Assembly (NCBI RefSeq): GCF_016757215.1
Contig: NZ_JAESIY010000002.1
Coordinates: 546,055 to 610,054 of the forward strand
DNA: 64,000 nucleotides
Reading direction: 5' to 3'
Source: Fulvivirga sediminis
Lineage (GTDB): Bacteria > Bacteroidota > Bacteroidia > Cytophagales > Cyclobacteriaceae
Part shown: in pieces, positions 53,008 through 62,117 of the stretch
Numbering within the stretch: position 1 is the first letter of the stretch
How the letters are laid out: each line of letters opens with the position of its first letter
Notes under the pieces: model-generated
The model's database searches: none
What the model was told of the DNA's origin: nothing
Seen by the model: the letters and a program-made list of their open reading frames with translations, nothing else
Position numbers and translations under genes: made by a program

Positions 53008-53574
53008 GTGAGCAAATTAGAGAAAAAAAAAGAAAGCGAAAGAATAATTTTAGGTCTAGATCCTGGCACTAATGTGATGGGCTACGGTTTAATCACCGTA
53101 AAAGGGCAAGCCATAGAACTTTTACAGTTTGGTGTGATACACCTGAGTAAGTATGCTGGCCATGAGCTTAAATTAAAAAAAATATATGAAAGAGTAAGCA
53201 GTTTAATAGAAGACTATACTCCCGATGAAGTTGCTCTGGAAGCCCCTTTTTATGGCAAAAACGTACAATCGATGCTTAAACTAGGACGAGCTCAAGGCGT
53301 GGCCATGGCTGCTGCCCTTGCCAGAGAAATTCCTATTACCGAGTATGCTCCTAAAAAAGTAAAACAATCTGTAACCAGTAATGGCAATGCCTCAAAAGAA
53401 CAAGTGGCCAATATGCTCATGACTTTACTTAACTTTAAAGAAATGCCTAAGCTCTTAGATGCTACCGATGCACTAGCCGTAGCTGTTTGCCATCACTTTC
53501 AAAATGGCAATCAAACCCAAAAGGCCAAAAGCTGGAAAGCCTTCATTAATGACAATCCGGGTAGGGTGAAGTAA
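53008..53574 (+). CDS. ruvC: Holliday junction resolvase RuvC
   Basis: The 188-residue protein starts at a GTG codon and carries the catalytic acidic residues in ILGLDPGTNVMGYG, ALEAPFYGKNVQSMLKLGRAQG and DATDALAVAVCHH. The enzyme cuts four-way DNA junctions as a dimer. Length is typical, with a short basic C-terminal tail. It is an isolated gene wedged between glycan genes and diverges from the LPG-TM gene by 17 bases; the promoters must overlap the two 5' ends. The function is secure. Confidence 0.96.
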   Translation: MSKLEKKKESERIILGLDPGTNVMGYGLITVKGQAIELLQFGVIHLSKYAGHELKLKKIYERVSSLIEDYTPDEVALEAPFYGKNVQSMLKLGRAQGVAMAAALAREIPITEYAPKKVKQSVTSNGNASKEQVANMLMTLLNFKEMPKLLDATDALAVAVCHHFQNGNQTQKAKSWKAFINDNPGRVK

Positions 53575-53593
53575 TGAAATATTCTAACTATAA

Positions 53594-54778
53594 TCAAAGA
53601 CTATCATACATAGCTATAAGCTCCTTCTTAGTTATATCCCAATTCCATCTGGCAAAAACAGCTTCTATCGCATTCTTGCCTAATGAAAATCTTAATTCAG
53701 GATCATTGTATAATCTTTTAATCTTATCTGCCATATCATCGGCATTATTGGCTTCATGTATCAAACCACAATTTTCTGATAAGATAACATTCTCCTGCGC
53801 AGGACAATCTGATACCAATAATGCTTTTTCCATAGCCATATACTGAAATATTTTATTGGCAAAAGTAGTATCATGATGAAGGTTTCTCTTTAGCGGTGAA
53901 ATACAAACATCTGCCACATCTATGTATGAAGGAAATAGAGACACATCTTGCCATCCTTCAAAACTAACATAACCATGTAAAGACATGCTATTAACCATTT
54001 CTTTTAGCACTTGATCTTCCGTATTCCTGCCAACCAGAATCAAATGAATCTCAGGTATATTATCCTTTAAAATATTAATTGCCTCTATAGCCGTGTCTGT
54101 TCCTCTTCTTAAACCAGTATCCCCTGTGTAGACAATATTAAAACGCCCTTTAAATCTTTTAGTAATACCTGAATCAATCGGATATTTCTTAAAAATATCC
54201 AGATGAATAGTATTGGGCAATACTACAAACTTTTGCTTATCCGTAACCTTATAGGTTAGGGCTTCTTCTTTTGCTTCTTTAGTTACTAAGACTACCCTAT
54301 TAGCTCTCTCAATAAACTCTTCCTGCTTATGCTGCCATTTCCGAACATCAATTAAATATTTACCAGGAAAGGTTTTTAGGTGAGAATATTCTTGCATTAT
54401 CACAGGTCTATTTTCATGAAGATCAAGTACTACCGGTAAATTGAATTTTTCATTCACTTTAAAAACAGCTTCTGCCAGTACCATATCATGAATGTGAATT
54501 ACTTCTGGTTTTACAGTTTCAATAAAATGTGATATCTTCCTTTGTACAAGCATACGAAAAAAAGGAAAAGTATAAGCTAAAGCAGACAGCTTGTATATAA
54601 GCTTACCTGCATCGTACCTTCTAACTTGGATTCCATTTATTATATCTTCTTTTTTTCTTTTATCATAGTTGAAAGAAAATAAATACACATCGTGTCCTTG
54701 ATCTATCAAACTAACTGCCTCATTCTCCACCCTTGAATCTGGGGGAAAAGCAGTATCTAAAAACATCCCAATCGTCAT
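53594..54778 (-). CDS. Family 4 glycosyltransferase
   Basis: The 394-residue protein has the GT-B pattern: an N-terminal domain beginning MTIGMFLDTAFPPDSRVENEA, HIHDM, and a C-terminal domain with VYTGDTGLRRGTDTAIEA, LVGRN and the NDP-sugar region CISPLKRN...FANKIFQYMAMEKALLVSDCPAQ. It probably transfers a hexose in assembly of a surface glycan. Its start overlaps the stop of the upstream GT2 gene by 4 bases (ATGA). Which sugar is transferred is unknown. Confidence 0.9.
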   Translation of the reverse strand: MTIGMFLDTAFPPDSRVENEAVSLIDQGHDVYLFSFNYDKRKKEDIINGIQVRRYDAGKLIYKLSALAYTFPFFRMLVQRKISHFIETVKPEVIHIHDMVLAEAVFKVNEKFNLPVVLDLHENRPVIMQEYSHLKTFPGKYLIDVRKWQHKQEEFIERANRVVLVTKEAKEEALTYKVTDKQKFVVLPNTIHLDIFKKYPIDSGITKRFKGRFNIVYTGDTGLRRGTDTAIEAINILKDNIPEIHLILVGRNTEDQVLKEMVNSMSLHGYVSFEGWQDVSLFPSYIDVADVCISPLKRNLHHDTTFANKIFQYMAMEKALLVSDCPAQENVILSENCGLIHEANNADDMADKIKRLYNDPELRFSLGKNAIEAVFARWNWDITKKELIAMYDSL

Positions 54779-55698
54779 AAAAATGCTCCTTGCTTTTTAG
54801 CGTTCTCCCTATTCCTTTTCAAAGTACTCAAACTAAACAATACCTTAAAAGAAGCTACTATTTCACCAAAGACATGAGCCAATCTACCTTTTATGGTGAA
54901 GTAAACCACCTCTCTAGAAAACTTATCAATACACACCCACAAACATGACAAATAAGATTTATTAATATTTAAAAGGTGCTTCATAAAGGATACATATTCT
55001 CTGTTCTTCCAAACTAAATACCCAAAATGATCCTCCTTTTGATCCCTATCATGATTAATCAACGCTCCTGCTTGCACATACAATTTGTAACCATGATAAT
55101 GAATTCTACCTGCATACTCATTATCCTCTCCATAATGTGGGAATAATGGATTAAAACCACCTACCTGTCGAATGCACTCAGATTTAATTAACCAAGCTGC
55201 AGCGTTTACGAATGCCACCTCAGCAGTTGTATTGGTAGACTCCTTTTCAAGCGAAGAAATATCACCTTCTAACAAATATTTAGACACATGCTGCTTGAAC
55301 TTATAGTCAATTGCCGTACCTGATCCATCCATCTGAACTGGACTAACAATGCCTGCCTTTTGATTTCTTCGAAAGCAATCCAACAACTTGCCTATGCAGT
55401 CTTTTCTTACCCAAGCATCTTGGTTTAATAAGAATATGAAATCAGCTTTTTCAGATAACGCATACTTTATTCCTAAATTATTAGCTTTCCCAAAGCCTAA
55501 ATTAACTTTGCTTTGTATTAGTTTAACATCTGGAAAATATTGCTTTATTAGCTCAACGCTTCCATCAGTAGAATCATTATCCACAACTATAATTGAAACC
55601 GGATACTCACTAACTTGTAAGCTAGTAAGACATTTTTCAAGCCATCGCTTGCCATTATAGCAAACTACAATAGCATATAAAGATAAAAGACTATTCAT
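54775..55698 (-). CDS. Rhamnosyltransferase-like family 2 glycosyltransferase
   Basis: The 307-residue protein has a GT-A domain: YAIVVCYNGKRWLEKC, VDNDSTDGSVELI, GFGKANNLGI and LLNQDAWVRKD, followed by a C-terminal helix region. The NQDA motif (in place of DxD) is typical of rhamnosyl- or similar transferases of the WcaA group. It is the first gene of a two-gene run on the minus strand and diverges from the flippase gene. It likely adds a sugar to a lipopolysaccharide or capsule unit. The specific sugar is inference. Confidence 0.88.
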   Translation of the reverse strand: MNSLLSLYAIVVCYNGKRWLEKCLTSLQVSEYPVSIIVVDNDSTDGSVELIKQYFPDVKLIQSKVNLGFGKANNLGIKYALSEKADFIFLLNQDAWVRKDCIGKLLDCFRRNQKAGIVSPVQMDGSGTAIDYKFKQHVSKYLLEGDISSLEKESTNTTAEVAFVNAAAWLIKSECIRQVGGFNPLFPHYGEDNEYAGRIHYHGYKLYVQAGALINHDRDQKEDHFGYLVWKNREYVSFMKHLLNINKSYLSCLWVCIDKFSREVVYFTIKGRLAHVFGEIVASFKVLFSLSTLKRNRENAKKQGAFL

Positions 55699-55755
55699 TA
55701 TTTACTAGTAAAGATAAATTTAACCTGAGATTACTGGCATACTACAAACTTATTA

Positions 55756-55763
55756 TAATTTTG
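55756..55763 (+). promoter_or_regulatory. -7 promoter box (TAATTTTG) for the flippase gene
   Basis: TAATTTTG matches TAnnTTTG and lies 23 bases before the TTG start, giving a leader of under 20 bases. The -33 element is absent. Confidence 0.45.
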
Positions 55764-55786
55764 CATTTTACAGAATTCATTCTCCC

Positions 55787-57274
55787 TTGGGCATAGTTAG
55801 CAAAAGTAGTCTTAATTTTTCAATCATTTTATTCATAGGTATTGGTTTAGGTTACATCAATACTATACTTATATTTCCAAATATTTTAACGGAAGAAGAG
55901 TTAGGCCTTACTAGAATTTTAATGTCAGCATCATCCGTTGTCGCACAATTTGCACAACTAGGAACAGGCAATATTCTGGTAAGATTCCACCCTCATATAA
56001 AAAATGAAAAGGATAACATTAGCCTATCTATTGGACTATTAATAAGTATAGTTGGTTTAATAATCGCCACGGTATGCCTTTTTATTTTTAAAGATTATTT
56101 AATCGCCTCTTACTCAGAAAAATCAAAGCTCTTTACCCAATATTTTTATTTGGTAATACCCTTTTTCTCTTCTCTCATTTTCTTTAATCTGTTTGATGCT
56201 TATTTAAGAGTAATTTTCAAAAATGAAATACCAGCTTTTCTCAATTTTATTTTATTAAGGCTTGTATGGCTAATTCTCGTGCTACTCTATTATTTCAATA
56301 TATTCGACCTGAGCACCTTTCTTTACTTTTATGTAGGAGGACAAACACTGATGGCTTTACTGGCTTTAGTGTACCTAATTTATCTTAAAGAACTACGAAT
56401 ATCATTTCGTTTTGGCAGCTCTAATATAAAAATGCTAAAAGAAATGTATGGGTTCGGCGTATTCACCATTATAAGCGGGTTGTCTGTGTATCTTATTAAT
56501 AGAATTGATATATTAATGGTAGGAAAGTATATAGGCCTAGAAGAAGTAGCTATATATTCCATTGCTTTTTATATCAGTACAGTAATTACAGTACCCGCTC
56601 AATCTATTTCCCGAACATCTAATGTATTGGCTGCAAAAGCTGCAAAAGATAATGATTTCAAGGTCTTAGATGATCTATATAAAAAAACTGCGCTCTATCA
56701 ATTACTCCTGTGCTCGTTAATATTCTGTTTGATCATAGTTAATTATGACAGCATTATAATATTTCTGCCAGAAGTCTATCATGATAGCTTTATGGTATTT
56801 ATCCTTTTAGGATCTTCAAAAATGATTGAGGTCAGCTTTGGTATAAATGGAGCTATTATATTGAATAGCAAATATTATAAGGTAGACACTCTTTTATCAA
56901 TAATCCTTTTAATAGTAACGTTCTTATCTAACATGTATTTCATCCCGAAGTACGGCATAGAGGGTGCCGCCTTTGCCACAATGAGCTCAATTGTAGTTTT
57001 TCATCTTTTGAGATATTTCTTCATATTAATCAAATTCAAAATGCACCCTTTTAGTATAAATTATTTCGGCATTCTGCTTCTGGTTTCAATATCCACCTTC
57101 ATCACCCTTCAAATACCCAATAGCTCTTTATTTTGGGTAGATATTATTATAAAATCAGGAAGCTTTTCTATTATATGCATTCCTCTTATTTGGGGGTTAA
57201 AATTGTCCCCTTCTTTTAATCAAACCCTTTTAACCCTTTTCAATAAATTAAAGATTTTACTTATCAAAAAATAA
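55787..57274 (+). CDS. Polysaccharide/oligosaccharide flippase (Wzx-like)
   Basis: The 495-residue protein has about 12-14 membrane helices and the family phrases ELGLTRILMSASSVVAQFAQLGTGNILVRFHP (N-terminal part), and YGFGVFTIISGLSVYLINRIDILMVGKYIGL in the middle. It starts at TTG; no ATG lies near the 5' end in this frame. By family knowledge it flips lipid-linked oligosaccharide units across the inner membrane. It is surrounded by glycosyltransferases and an aminotransferase, which supports a role in O-antigen or capsule export. Its last 18 bases overlap the 3' end of the convergent aminotransferase gene. Confidence 0.88.
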   Translation: MGIVSKSSLNFSIILFIGIGLGYINTILIFPNILTEEELGLTRILMSASSVVAQFAQLGTGNILVRFHPHIKNEKDNISLSIGLLISIVGLIIATVCLFIFKDYLIASYSEKSKLFTQYFYLVIPFFSSLIFFNLFDAYLRVIFKNEIPAFLNFILLRLVWLILVLLYYFNIFDLSTFLYFYVGGQTLMALLALVYLIYLKELRISFRFGSSNIKMLKEMYGFGVFTIISGLSVYLINRIDILMVGKYIGLEEVAIYSIAFYISTVITVPAQSISRTSNVLAAKAAKDNDFKVLDDLYKKTALYQLLLCSLIFCLIIVNYDSIIIFLPEVYHDSFMVFILLGSSKMIEVSFGINGAIILNSKYYKVDTLLSIILLIVTFLSNMYFIPKYGIEGAAFATMSSIVVFHLLRYFFILIKFKMHPFSINYFGILLLVSISTFITLQIPNSSLFWVDIIIKSGSFSIICIPLIWGLKLSPSFNQTLLTLFNKLKILLIKK

Positions 57275-58357
57275 CCCCACCCCTCTAATTACCTCGGCTA
57301 CTTCATCATTGGTTAATTCTGGAAATACAGGCAAGCTGAGTTCTTGTGAAGCTAGATTACCAGATACCGGATATTGGTCTATAGACAATTTTAAATGGGA
57401 GTACGCAGCTAGTTCTGGTAAGGCTTTGGGGTAATGTATTGCCGTTTGAATTTTATAATGGCTTAAGTGAGCTTTTAGGGCCTCTCTATTTTCTACTCTT
57501 ATGCCATAAATATGATATATGTGATCATCTGATGGTTGTGGGCATATGATGCCGTCCATTTCTGAGAATTGGGAGGTGTACTGAGCTGCTATCACTTTTC
57601 TCCTATTATTCCACTGATCCAGATATTTCAATTTAATCAATAGTGCAGCGGCCTGTATCGGATCAAGTCGGCTATTCTTTCCTTCTATTATATGATTGTC
57701 TCTTTCTTTCTGCCCATGGTTAGCCATTAGTCTTAACTTTGTCGCCAATGCTTCATCATTAGTGGTAACAGCACCTCCGTCTCCATAAGCTCCTAAGTTT
57801 TTGGTAGGATAAAAACTAAAAGCAGCAGCATGGCCTATAGCACCTACCCTTTTATGGTTATATTTAGCTCCTGCAGCCTGGGCACAATCTTCTATCACTT
57901 TTAAATTATACCTATCTGCTAAGGCCATAATAGCTTCCATTCTACATGGTCTTCCGTAGAGATGTACCACTATTATAGCCTTGGTCTTTTCTGTAATCTG
58001 ACTTTCAATACTAACAGGATCAATCGTATATTCATCAGACAGAATATCTGCAAAAACCACTTTAGCTCCTACTAGCGATACCACTTCGGCATCTGTTATC
58101 CATGTAAAAGCCGGAACAATCACCTCATCTCCAGGGCCTATACCGTAAGCTCGAAGCAGTAGCTCTAAACCATCAGTACAATTACCACAGGAAATGCATT
58201 GTTTTACGCCAATATACTCAGCAAATTTCTGCTCAAACTCAGCCACCACCGCTCCTCCTATGTACCACCCCCCTGCTAATACCTCCTTTATAGCATTATC
58301 AACCTCTGTCTTAACCTCCAGGTATTGTCGCTGTAAGTCTATGAAAGGAACACTCAT
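57257..58357 (-). CDS. DegT/DnrJ/EryC1/StrS-family sugar aminotransferase
   Basis: The 366-residue protein is PLP-dependent: the active-site Lys lies in AFSFYPTKNLGAYGDGGA, the cofactor Asp in VIEDCAQAAGA, and the start MSVPFIDLQRQY is standard for the family. It aminates a keto-sugar nucleotide with glutamate as donor, making an amino sugar for a surface glycan. Its start overlaps the stop of the upstream glycosyltransferase by 4 bases. The sugar is unknown, since no nucleotide-sugar dehydratase is nearby. No key residue seems missing. Confidence 0.92.
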   Translation of the reverse strand: MSVPFIDLQRQYLEVKTEVDNAIKEVLAGGWYIGGAVVAEFEQKFAEYIGVKQCISCGNCTDGLELLLRAYGIGPGDEVIVPAFTWITDAEVVSLVGAKVVFADILSDEYTIDPVSIESQITEKTKAIIVVHLYGRPCRMEAIMALADRYNLKVIEDCAQAAGAKYNHKRVGAIGHAAAFSFYPTKNLGAYGDGGAVTTNDEALATKLRLMANHGQKERDNHIIEGKNSRLDPIQAAALLIKLKYLDQWNNRRKVIAAQYTSQFSEMDGIICPQPSDDHIYHIYGIRVENREALKAHLSHYKIQTAIHYPKALPELAAYSHLKLSIDQYPVSGNLASQELSLPVFPELTNDEVAEVIRGVGLFFDK

Positions 58358-59625
58358 AACTCATTAAGTAAATCAGCCAATTTCTGGGTAAGATTTCTTC
58401 GCGAAAAGCGTGAAACATCAGGTGTAGACTTGCTAATGGTACTGGTATAGTCCTCATGCATCTGTACCAAGGCATCTTTTAATTTCTGCACCTCATCAGG
58501 TCCGCAGACTACTCCTGCACCTATTTCTTTAATAATTTCTGCCGAATCACCTTCTGTAGAACCTAATGCTAAAATAGGACGCTCCGAAGCCAGGTATTCA
58601 AACAGCTTACCTGGTATATGTCCTGGAGCATTTTTACTATATGATGAAAGCAGCAACAAGACAGCAGACCTCCTATATATTTTAATAACCTCTGCGTGAG
58701 GCATATAAGGCCTTAATGTAATCAAATGCCTTAGAACATCATCTTCCTCTATTTCGGACTGCAAGGTTTTATTAACATTACCTATAAATTCGAGCTTATA
58801 CGATTTACCTTCATTATGCAATTCTTTAATTGCCTTTAGCACAGGGCGAGGATCCCTTAGCTCATCTACTACTCCCACATGACGAATAATAAACTCATCT
58901 GGTTGCAAATGGGAATGCTGCTCAAACTCCTCATGATCAAAGCCATTGGTAATTACTTCTACATGTCTTCCTGCAATATCAGCCAACTCACCGGCAAAGT
59001 TCTTACTTACAGACATCACCTTATCAGCTGTATCCAGCACTTTCCTTTCCAGTTTCTCATGCCTCTTTCTGGCCCACCATGAAAGATGAAATGTATCTAA
59101 AAGCTCCCATTTGGACCATGGGTCACGAAAATCTGCTATCCATTGAATATTATACTTTTGTTTGAGCTTAAGGCCTATCAAGTGCATACTGTGAGGCGGC
59201 CCTGTGGTTATGACCTTGTCTATTCCATTCGATTGTAAAATTTCAGCAATCACTTTCTCAGAAGGTTTCAGCCAAAATTTTCTAGGGTCAGGAATAAAGA
59301 AGTTGCCACGCACCCAAAGCATTAATTTAGTTAAAGGGCTTGCTTTCCCTTTTCTCACCACATCACTCTGCTGATTATGTCCTTTTTTCTTAAACTTATC
59401 GATTAAATAATAAGGTTCCCAAATAGGAAACTTCATTACCTCCACATGATCAGACACATCATTTTCAAGGCTAGAGTCTTTCACCTCAAAATGAGGATTT
59501 TCAGGGGTGTACACAAATGGCTCCCAACCAAACTCAGGTAAATATTTGGTGAACTTCAACCATCTTTGCACACCTCCTCCGCCACTGGGTGGCCAGTAGT
59601 ATGTTATAATTAATACTTTAGACAT
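58354..59625 (-). CDS. Family 4-like glycosyltransferase
   Basis: The 423-residue protein starts MSKVLIITYYWPPSGGGGVQ, a typical N-terminal glycine-rich loop of this GT-B group, with WIADFRDPWS, IRHVGVVDELRDPRP and a C-terminal nucleotide-sugar site SYSKNAPGHIPGKLFEYLASERPIL. It overlaps the downstream aminotransferase by 4 bases. It probably adds a sugar during surface glycan synthesis. A -7-like box ends 4 bases before its start codon, so the mRNA may be leaderless. Confidence 0.9.
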   Translation of the reverse strand: MSKVLIITYYWPPSGGGGVQRWLKFTKYLPEFGWEPFVYTPENPHFEVKDSSLENDVSDHVEVMKFPIWEPYYLIDKFKKKGHNQQSDVVRKGKASPLTKLMLWVRGNFFIPDPRKFWLKPSEKVIAEILQSNGIDKVITTGPPHSMHLIGLKLKQKYNIQWIADFRDPWSKWELLDTFHLSWWARKRHEKLERKVLDTADKVMSVSKNFAGELADIAGRHVEVITNGFDHEEFEQHSHLQPDEFIIRHVGVVDELRDPRPVLKAIKELHNEGKSYKLEFIGNVNKTLQSEIEEDDVLRHLITLRPYMPHAEVIKIYRRSAVLLLLSSYSKNAPGHIPGKLFEYLASERPILALGSTEGDSAEIIKEIGAGVVCGPDEVQKLKDALVQMHEDYTSTISKSTPDVSRFSRRNLTQKLADLLNEL

Positions 59626-59629
59626 GCGA

Positions 59630-59637
59630 CAAATATA
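59630..59637 (-). promoter_or_regulatory. -7 box (TATATTTG) ending 4 bases before the start codon
   Basis: TATATTTG is on the minus strand, followed by TCGC and then the ATG of the glycosyltransferase. The spacing equals that at 40254-40261 and 60445-60452 and predicts a leaderless transcript. Confidence 0.5.
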
Positions 59638-59785
59638 GTATTGTAACTACACACTATTAGTACATAACCTTCATTAAATAGGGTCAAATGCAGCATATAT
59701 ATGCCAGCATTTTTTTCTTCTTGCGAAAGCAACCTTTGAAATAAATAAATTGTCTTAAACATATAACCTTAATCTACCCTCCGTA

Positions 59786-59875
59786 ATGAAGAAAAAAGTC
59801 ATCACTGTTATTATAGGCCTACTAGTAGCTTTTATTATAATTTACGGAGCCTCTGCCGGATACTTATTTGCCTAA
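59786..59875 (+). CDS. Possible 29-residue membrane microprotein
   Basis: The frame starts with MKKKVITVIIGLLVAFIII and ends with YGASAGYLFA, with a basic start and one hydrophobic helix spanning most of its length. It looks like a single-pass small membrane protein or a stray signal-like peptide. The final 12 bases overlap the 3' end of the convergent membrane-protein gene. No promoter or terminator is clear, so reality is uncertain. Conservation in related genomes would decide. Confidence 0.4.
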   Translation: MKKKVITVIIGLLVAFIIIYGASAGYLFA

Positions 59876-60388
59876 TTGCTGATCCGAATCTTGTAACTGA
59901 GCAAAACTGCCTTTATGTAAAATCACCTCTCTTTCATCCTTCCTTAAGGGTAAATCCTTTACATATTTTTGAGGTGTAGGCCGCTGCAGTGACATAAAAA
60001 ACAGAAGAAACACATAACTCAAGATAAAAATAGGCAGAGCAGTAAGGTAAAGTCCTAATACCAAAATCACAGACGTAATACCTAAAATGATGTAGAACTT
60101 CATAGTTACATCAAAATATGAAGACAGCTTCTCTGGAAGTGTATCGCCTTTAATATTTCTTGATGATTTTTTGAATTTTCTATACCCGAAAATAAATATC
60201 ACTGCCGTTACTAATGGAAAAAGAATCTGTATAACATCGTTTACAGTATCTCCTTGTAGCACTGCGCCTCTTCCATTGTTCTTTATTTCAAGAAAAAGGA
60301 AAGCAAAAGCGGTAAGCGGTAGTGCTAACACTACATGAAAAATAAAACCGGTTTTATTATGAAAATGCTCTGGGCTTTTAAAAGTCAT
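59864..60388 (-). CDS. Hypothetical four-helix membrane protein
   Basis: The 174-residue protein has four predicted membrane segments (about 16-33, 50-66, 94-112 and 115-133), a basic loop (YRKFKKSSRN) and a charged C-terminal tail. I do not recognise the family. It diverges from the TetR gene, with 68 bases between, and may be under the same control. On the minus strand AAATTTTG, one base off the TAnnTTTG consensus, ends 4 bases before its start codon. No function is suggested by the sequence. Confidence 0.75.
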   Translation of the reverse strand: MTFKSPEHFHNKTGFIFHVVLALPLTAFAFLFLEIKNNGRGAVLQGDTVNDVIQILFPLVTAVIFIFGYRKFKKSSRNIKGDTLPEKLSSYFDVTMKFYIILGITSVILVLGLYLTALPIFILSYVFLLFFMSLQRPTPQKYVKDLPLRKDEREVILHKGSFAQLQDSDQQLGK

Positions 60389-60444
60389 AGATCAAAATTT
60401 TGCCCTAAAACTAGCAAATTACTTCCATCGAAAGCAATAATCGT

Positions 60445-60452
60445 TATTTTTG
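60445..60452 (+). promoter_or_regulatory. -7 box (TATTTTTG) ending 4 bases before the tetR start codon
   Basis: TATTTTTG matches TAnnTTTG and is followed by TAAC and the ATG. With the usual distance to the transcription start, the mRNA would begin at the start codon, a leaderless message. Confidence 0.5.
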
Positions 60453-60456
60453 TAAC

Positions 60457-61041
60457 ATGATTGGACTAGAAAATCTCAGTAGAAAAGAACAATTGATTAA
60501 AACTGCAGCCCAGCTTTTCAAAGAAAAAGGTTATGCGGCCACTTCTATGAGAGATCTGGCTAATACTCTGGGAATAGAAGCCGCAAGCCTATATTCTCAC
60601 ATAAAATCTAAAGAAGAAATACTCCAAAGCCTGTGCTTTGAAATGGCTGATAAGTTTAGAGAATCATTAGAAGAAGTTGAAAACACTAATTTTTCTTACA
60701 CAAAAAAACTAAGACTAGGCATTCTCGGGCACATTCAGGTGATGGCCAGAGAGCTTACCGCCTCCGCCGTTTTCATGAATGAACACAGACATTTGAGCCA
60801 ACCCTATTTAAGAAGTTTTCTACTGCTGAGAATCAATTATATTAATCGATTTAAAAAAATAATAGAAGGAGGTATTAAGTCTGGTGAGTTTAAAAACGTA
60901 GATACCAAGCTAGCCGTAATGACGCTCTTTTCTTCTCTCAATTGGATGCCACATTGGTATGATCCCAGCGGTATTATAGAACCCATAGAATTGGGACATC
61001 AGCTGGCTGACATGTTAATAGATGGCCTCCAAACGAAATAA
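60457..61041 (+). CDS. TetR/AcrR-family transcriptional regulator, probable paa repressor
   Basis: The 194-residue protein has the N-terminal TetR helix-turn-helix (about 11-57: QLIKTAAQLFKEKGYAATSM followed by RDLANTLGIEAASLYSHIKSKEE) and a C-terminal ligand-binding domain of about 130 residues. The family represses neighbouring genes until a ligand binds. It lies 46 bases upstream of paaA on the same strand, with a long inverted repeat in between. By analogy to PaaR-type regulators its ligand may be phenylacetyl-CoA; this is inference. The gene is intact. Confidence 0.9.
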   Translation: MIGLENLSRKEQLIKTAAQLFKEKGYAATSMRDLANTLGIEAASLYSHIKSKEEILQSLCFEMADKFRESLEEVENTNFSYTKKLRLGILGHIQVMARELTASAVFMNEHRHLSQPYLRSFLLLRINYINRFKKIIEGGIKSGEFKNVDTKLAVMTLFSSLNWMPHWYDPSGIIEPIELGHQLADMLIDGLQTK

Positions 61042-61043
61042 AT

Positions 61044-61081
61044 GATTATTTTGTTGTATCTTAATAGACAACCAAATAATC
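61044..61081. promoter_or_regulatory. Long inverted repeat between tetR and paaA (candidate operator)
   Basis: Two 14-base arms (61044-61057 and 61068-61081) are complementary at 13 of 14 positions, with a 10-base spacer. It begins 3 bases after the tetR stop codon and ends 6 bases before the paaA start codon. The single mismatch is a T/C pair at 61052/61073. No T-run follows, so a terminator is unlikely. It is best read as the operator of the TetR protein, though an RNA hairpin cannot be excluded. Confidence 0.6.
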
Positions 61082-61087
61082 AAATAT

Positions 61088-62074
61088 ATGTATGGCGGAG
61101 GTAATACTTTTGATCCAATAACGGATACTAAACAAGCAACTGAAGATCCTCAAAAGCTCCAGGAATTTGAGGCTAGAATAGAAAGAGGTGAAAAAATAGA
61201 GCCTTCTGATTGGATGCCTGACTTATACCGTAAGCAGCTAATCAGAATGATTGAGCAACATGCTCACAGCGAAATTATAGGAGCACTGCCTGAAGGTACC
61301 TGGATCACCAGAGCACCGGGTTTCAAAAGGAAGTTGGCTTTGATGGCCAAAGTACAAGATGAAGTAGGCCATGCTCAGCTACTATATGCCGCAGCGGAAA
61401 CGCTAGGCAAATCCCGAGAGCAAATGATAGATGATCTGCTGGAAGGGAAATCCAAATATTCTAACATATTTAACTATCCGGCTTTTACCTGGGCCGATGC
61501 CTGTTTTATATCATGGCTGGTAGACGCAGGGGCTATTGTTAATCAACTGGCCAACTCCAAAGGCAGCTATGGTCCATACTGCAGGGCTCTGGAGAGAATT
61601 TGTGTAGAAGAGTCCTTTCATCTCAAATATGGTCATCATTGTGTTATACACCTGGCCACGGGCACTGATATTCAGAGAAAAATGATGCAGGAAGCACTTA
61701 ACCGCTGGTGGGAACCTATGATGCACTTTTTCGGCCCGCCAGATAAGGTTTCTGTGCATACCGAAGTGCTTATGAAATGGAAGGTAAAAATGTCTTCTAA
61801 TGATCAATGCCGCAATCAGTTTTTAGATATGTATGTACCTAAAATATTAGAACTAGGCTTAACCATACCAGACCCTTTACTCAGGAAAAATCCAGAAACC
61901 GAACAATGGGAATACACTGAGCCTGATTGGGAAGTATTTAAAAAAGTAATTAATGGTGATGGCCCTTGTAACGAGGAGAGGTTAGCGGTAAGAAGAGTCG
62001 CTGAAGCTCGAGGCAAATGGGTACGCCAGGCCCTGTTAAAACCAAAGACTGAATACGTAACTCCTTTAGCCTAA
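61088..62074 (+). CDS. paaA: 1,2-phenylacetyl-CoA epoxidase, catalytic subunit PaaA
   Basis: The 328-residue protein has the diiron ligand motifs DEVGHAQ (EXXH) and [11 protein letters not shown] (EXXH again), and the substrate-pocket phrases [17 protein letters not shown] and [12 protein letters not shown]. It forms the catalytic subunit that epoxidises the ring of phenylacetyl-CoA, with PaaC as structural partner. It is slightly longer than the E. coli form. It is the first gene of the paaABCD run and is probably controlled by the upstream TetR. All ligands are present. Confidence 0.96.
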   Translation: MYGGGNTFDPITDTKQATEDPQKLQEFEARIERGEKIEPSDWMPDLYRKQLIRMIEQHAHSEIIGALPEGTWITRAPGFKRKLALMAKVQDEVGHAQLLYAAAETLGKSREQMIDDLLEGKSKYSNIFNYPAFTWADACFISWLVDAGAIVNQLANSKGSYGPYCRALERICVEESFHLKYGHHCVIHLATGTDIQRKMMQEALNRWWEPMMHFFGPPDKVSVHTEVLMKWKVKMSSNDQCRNQFLDMYVPKILELGLTIPDPLLRKNPETEQWEYTEPDWEVFKKVINGDGPCNEERLAVRRVAEARGKWVRQALLKPKTEYVTPLA

Positions 62075-62117
62075 CTTTTTTTATGAATACCTGCAAACGA
62101 TTTCTGATTCACTGATT

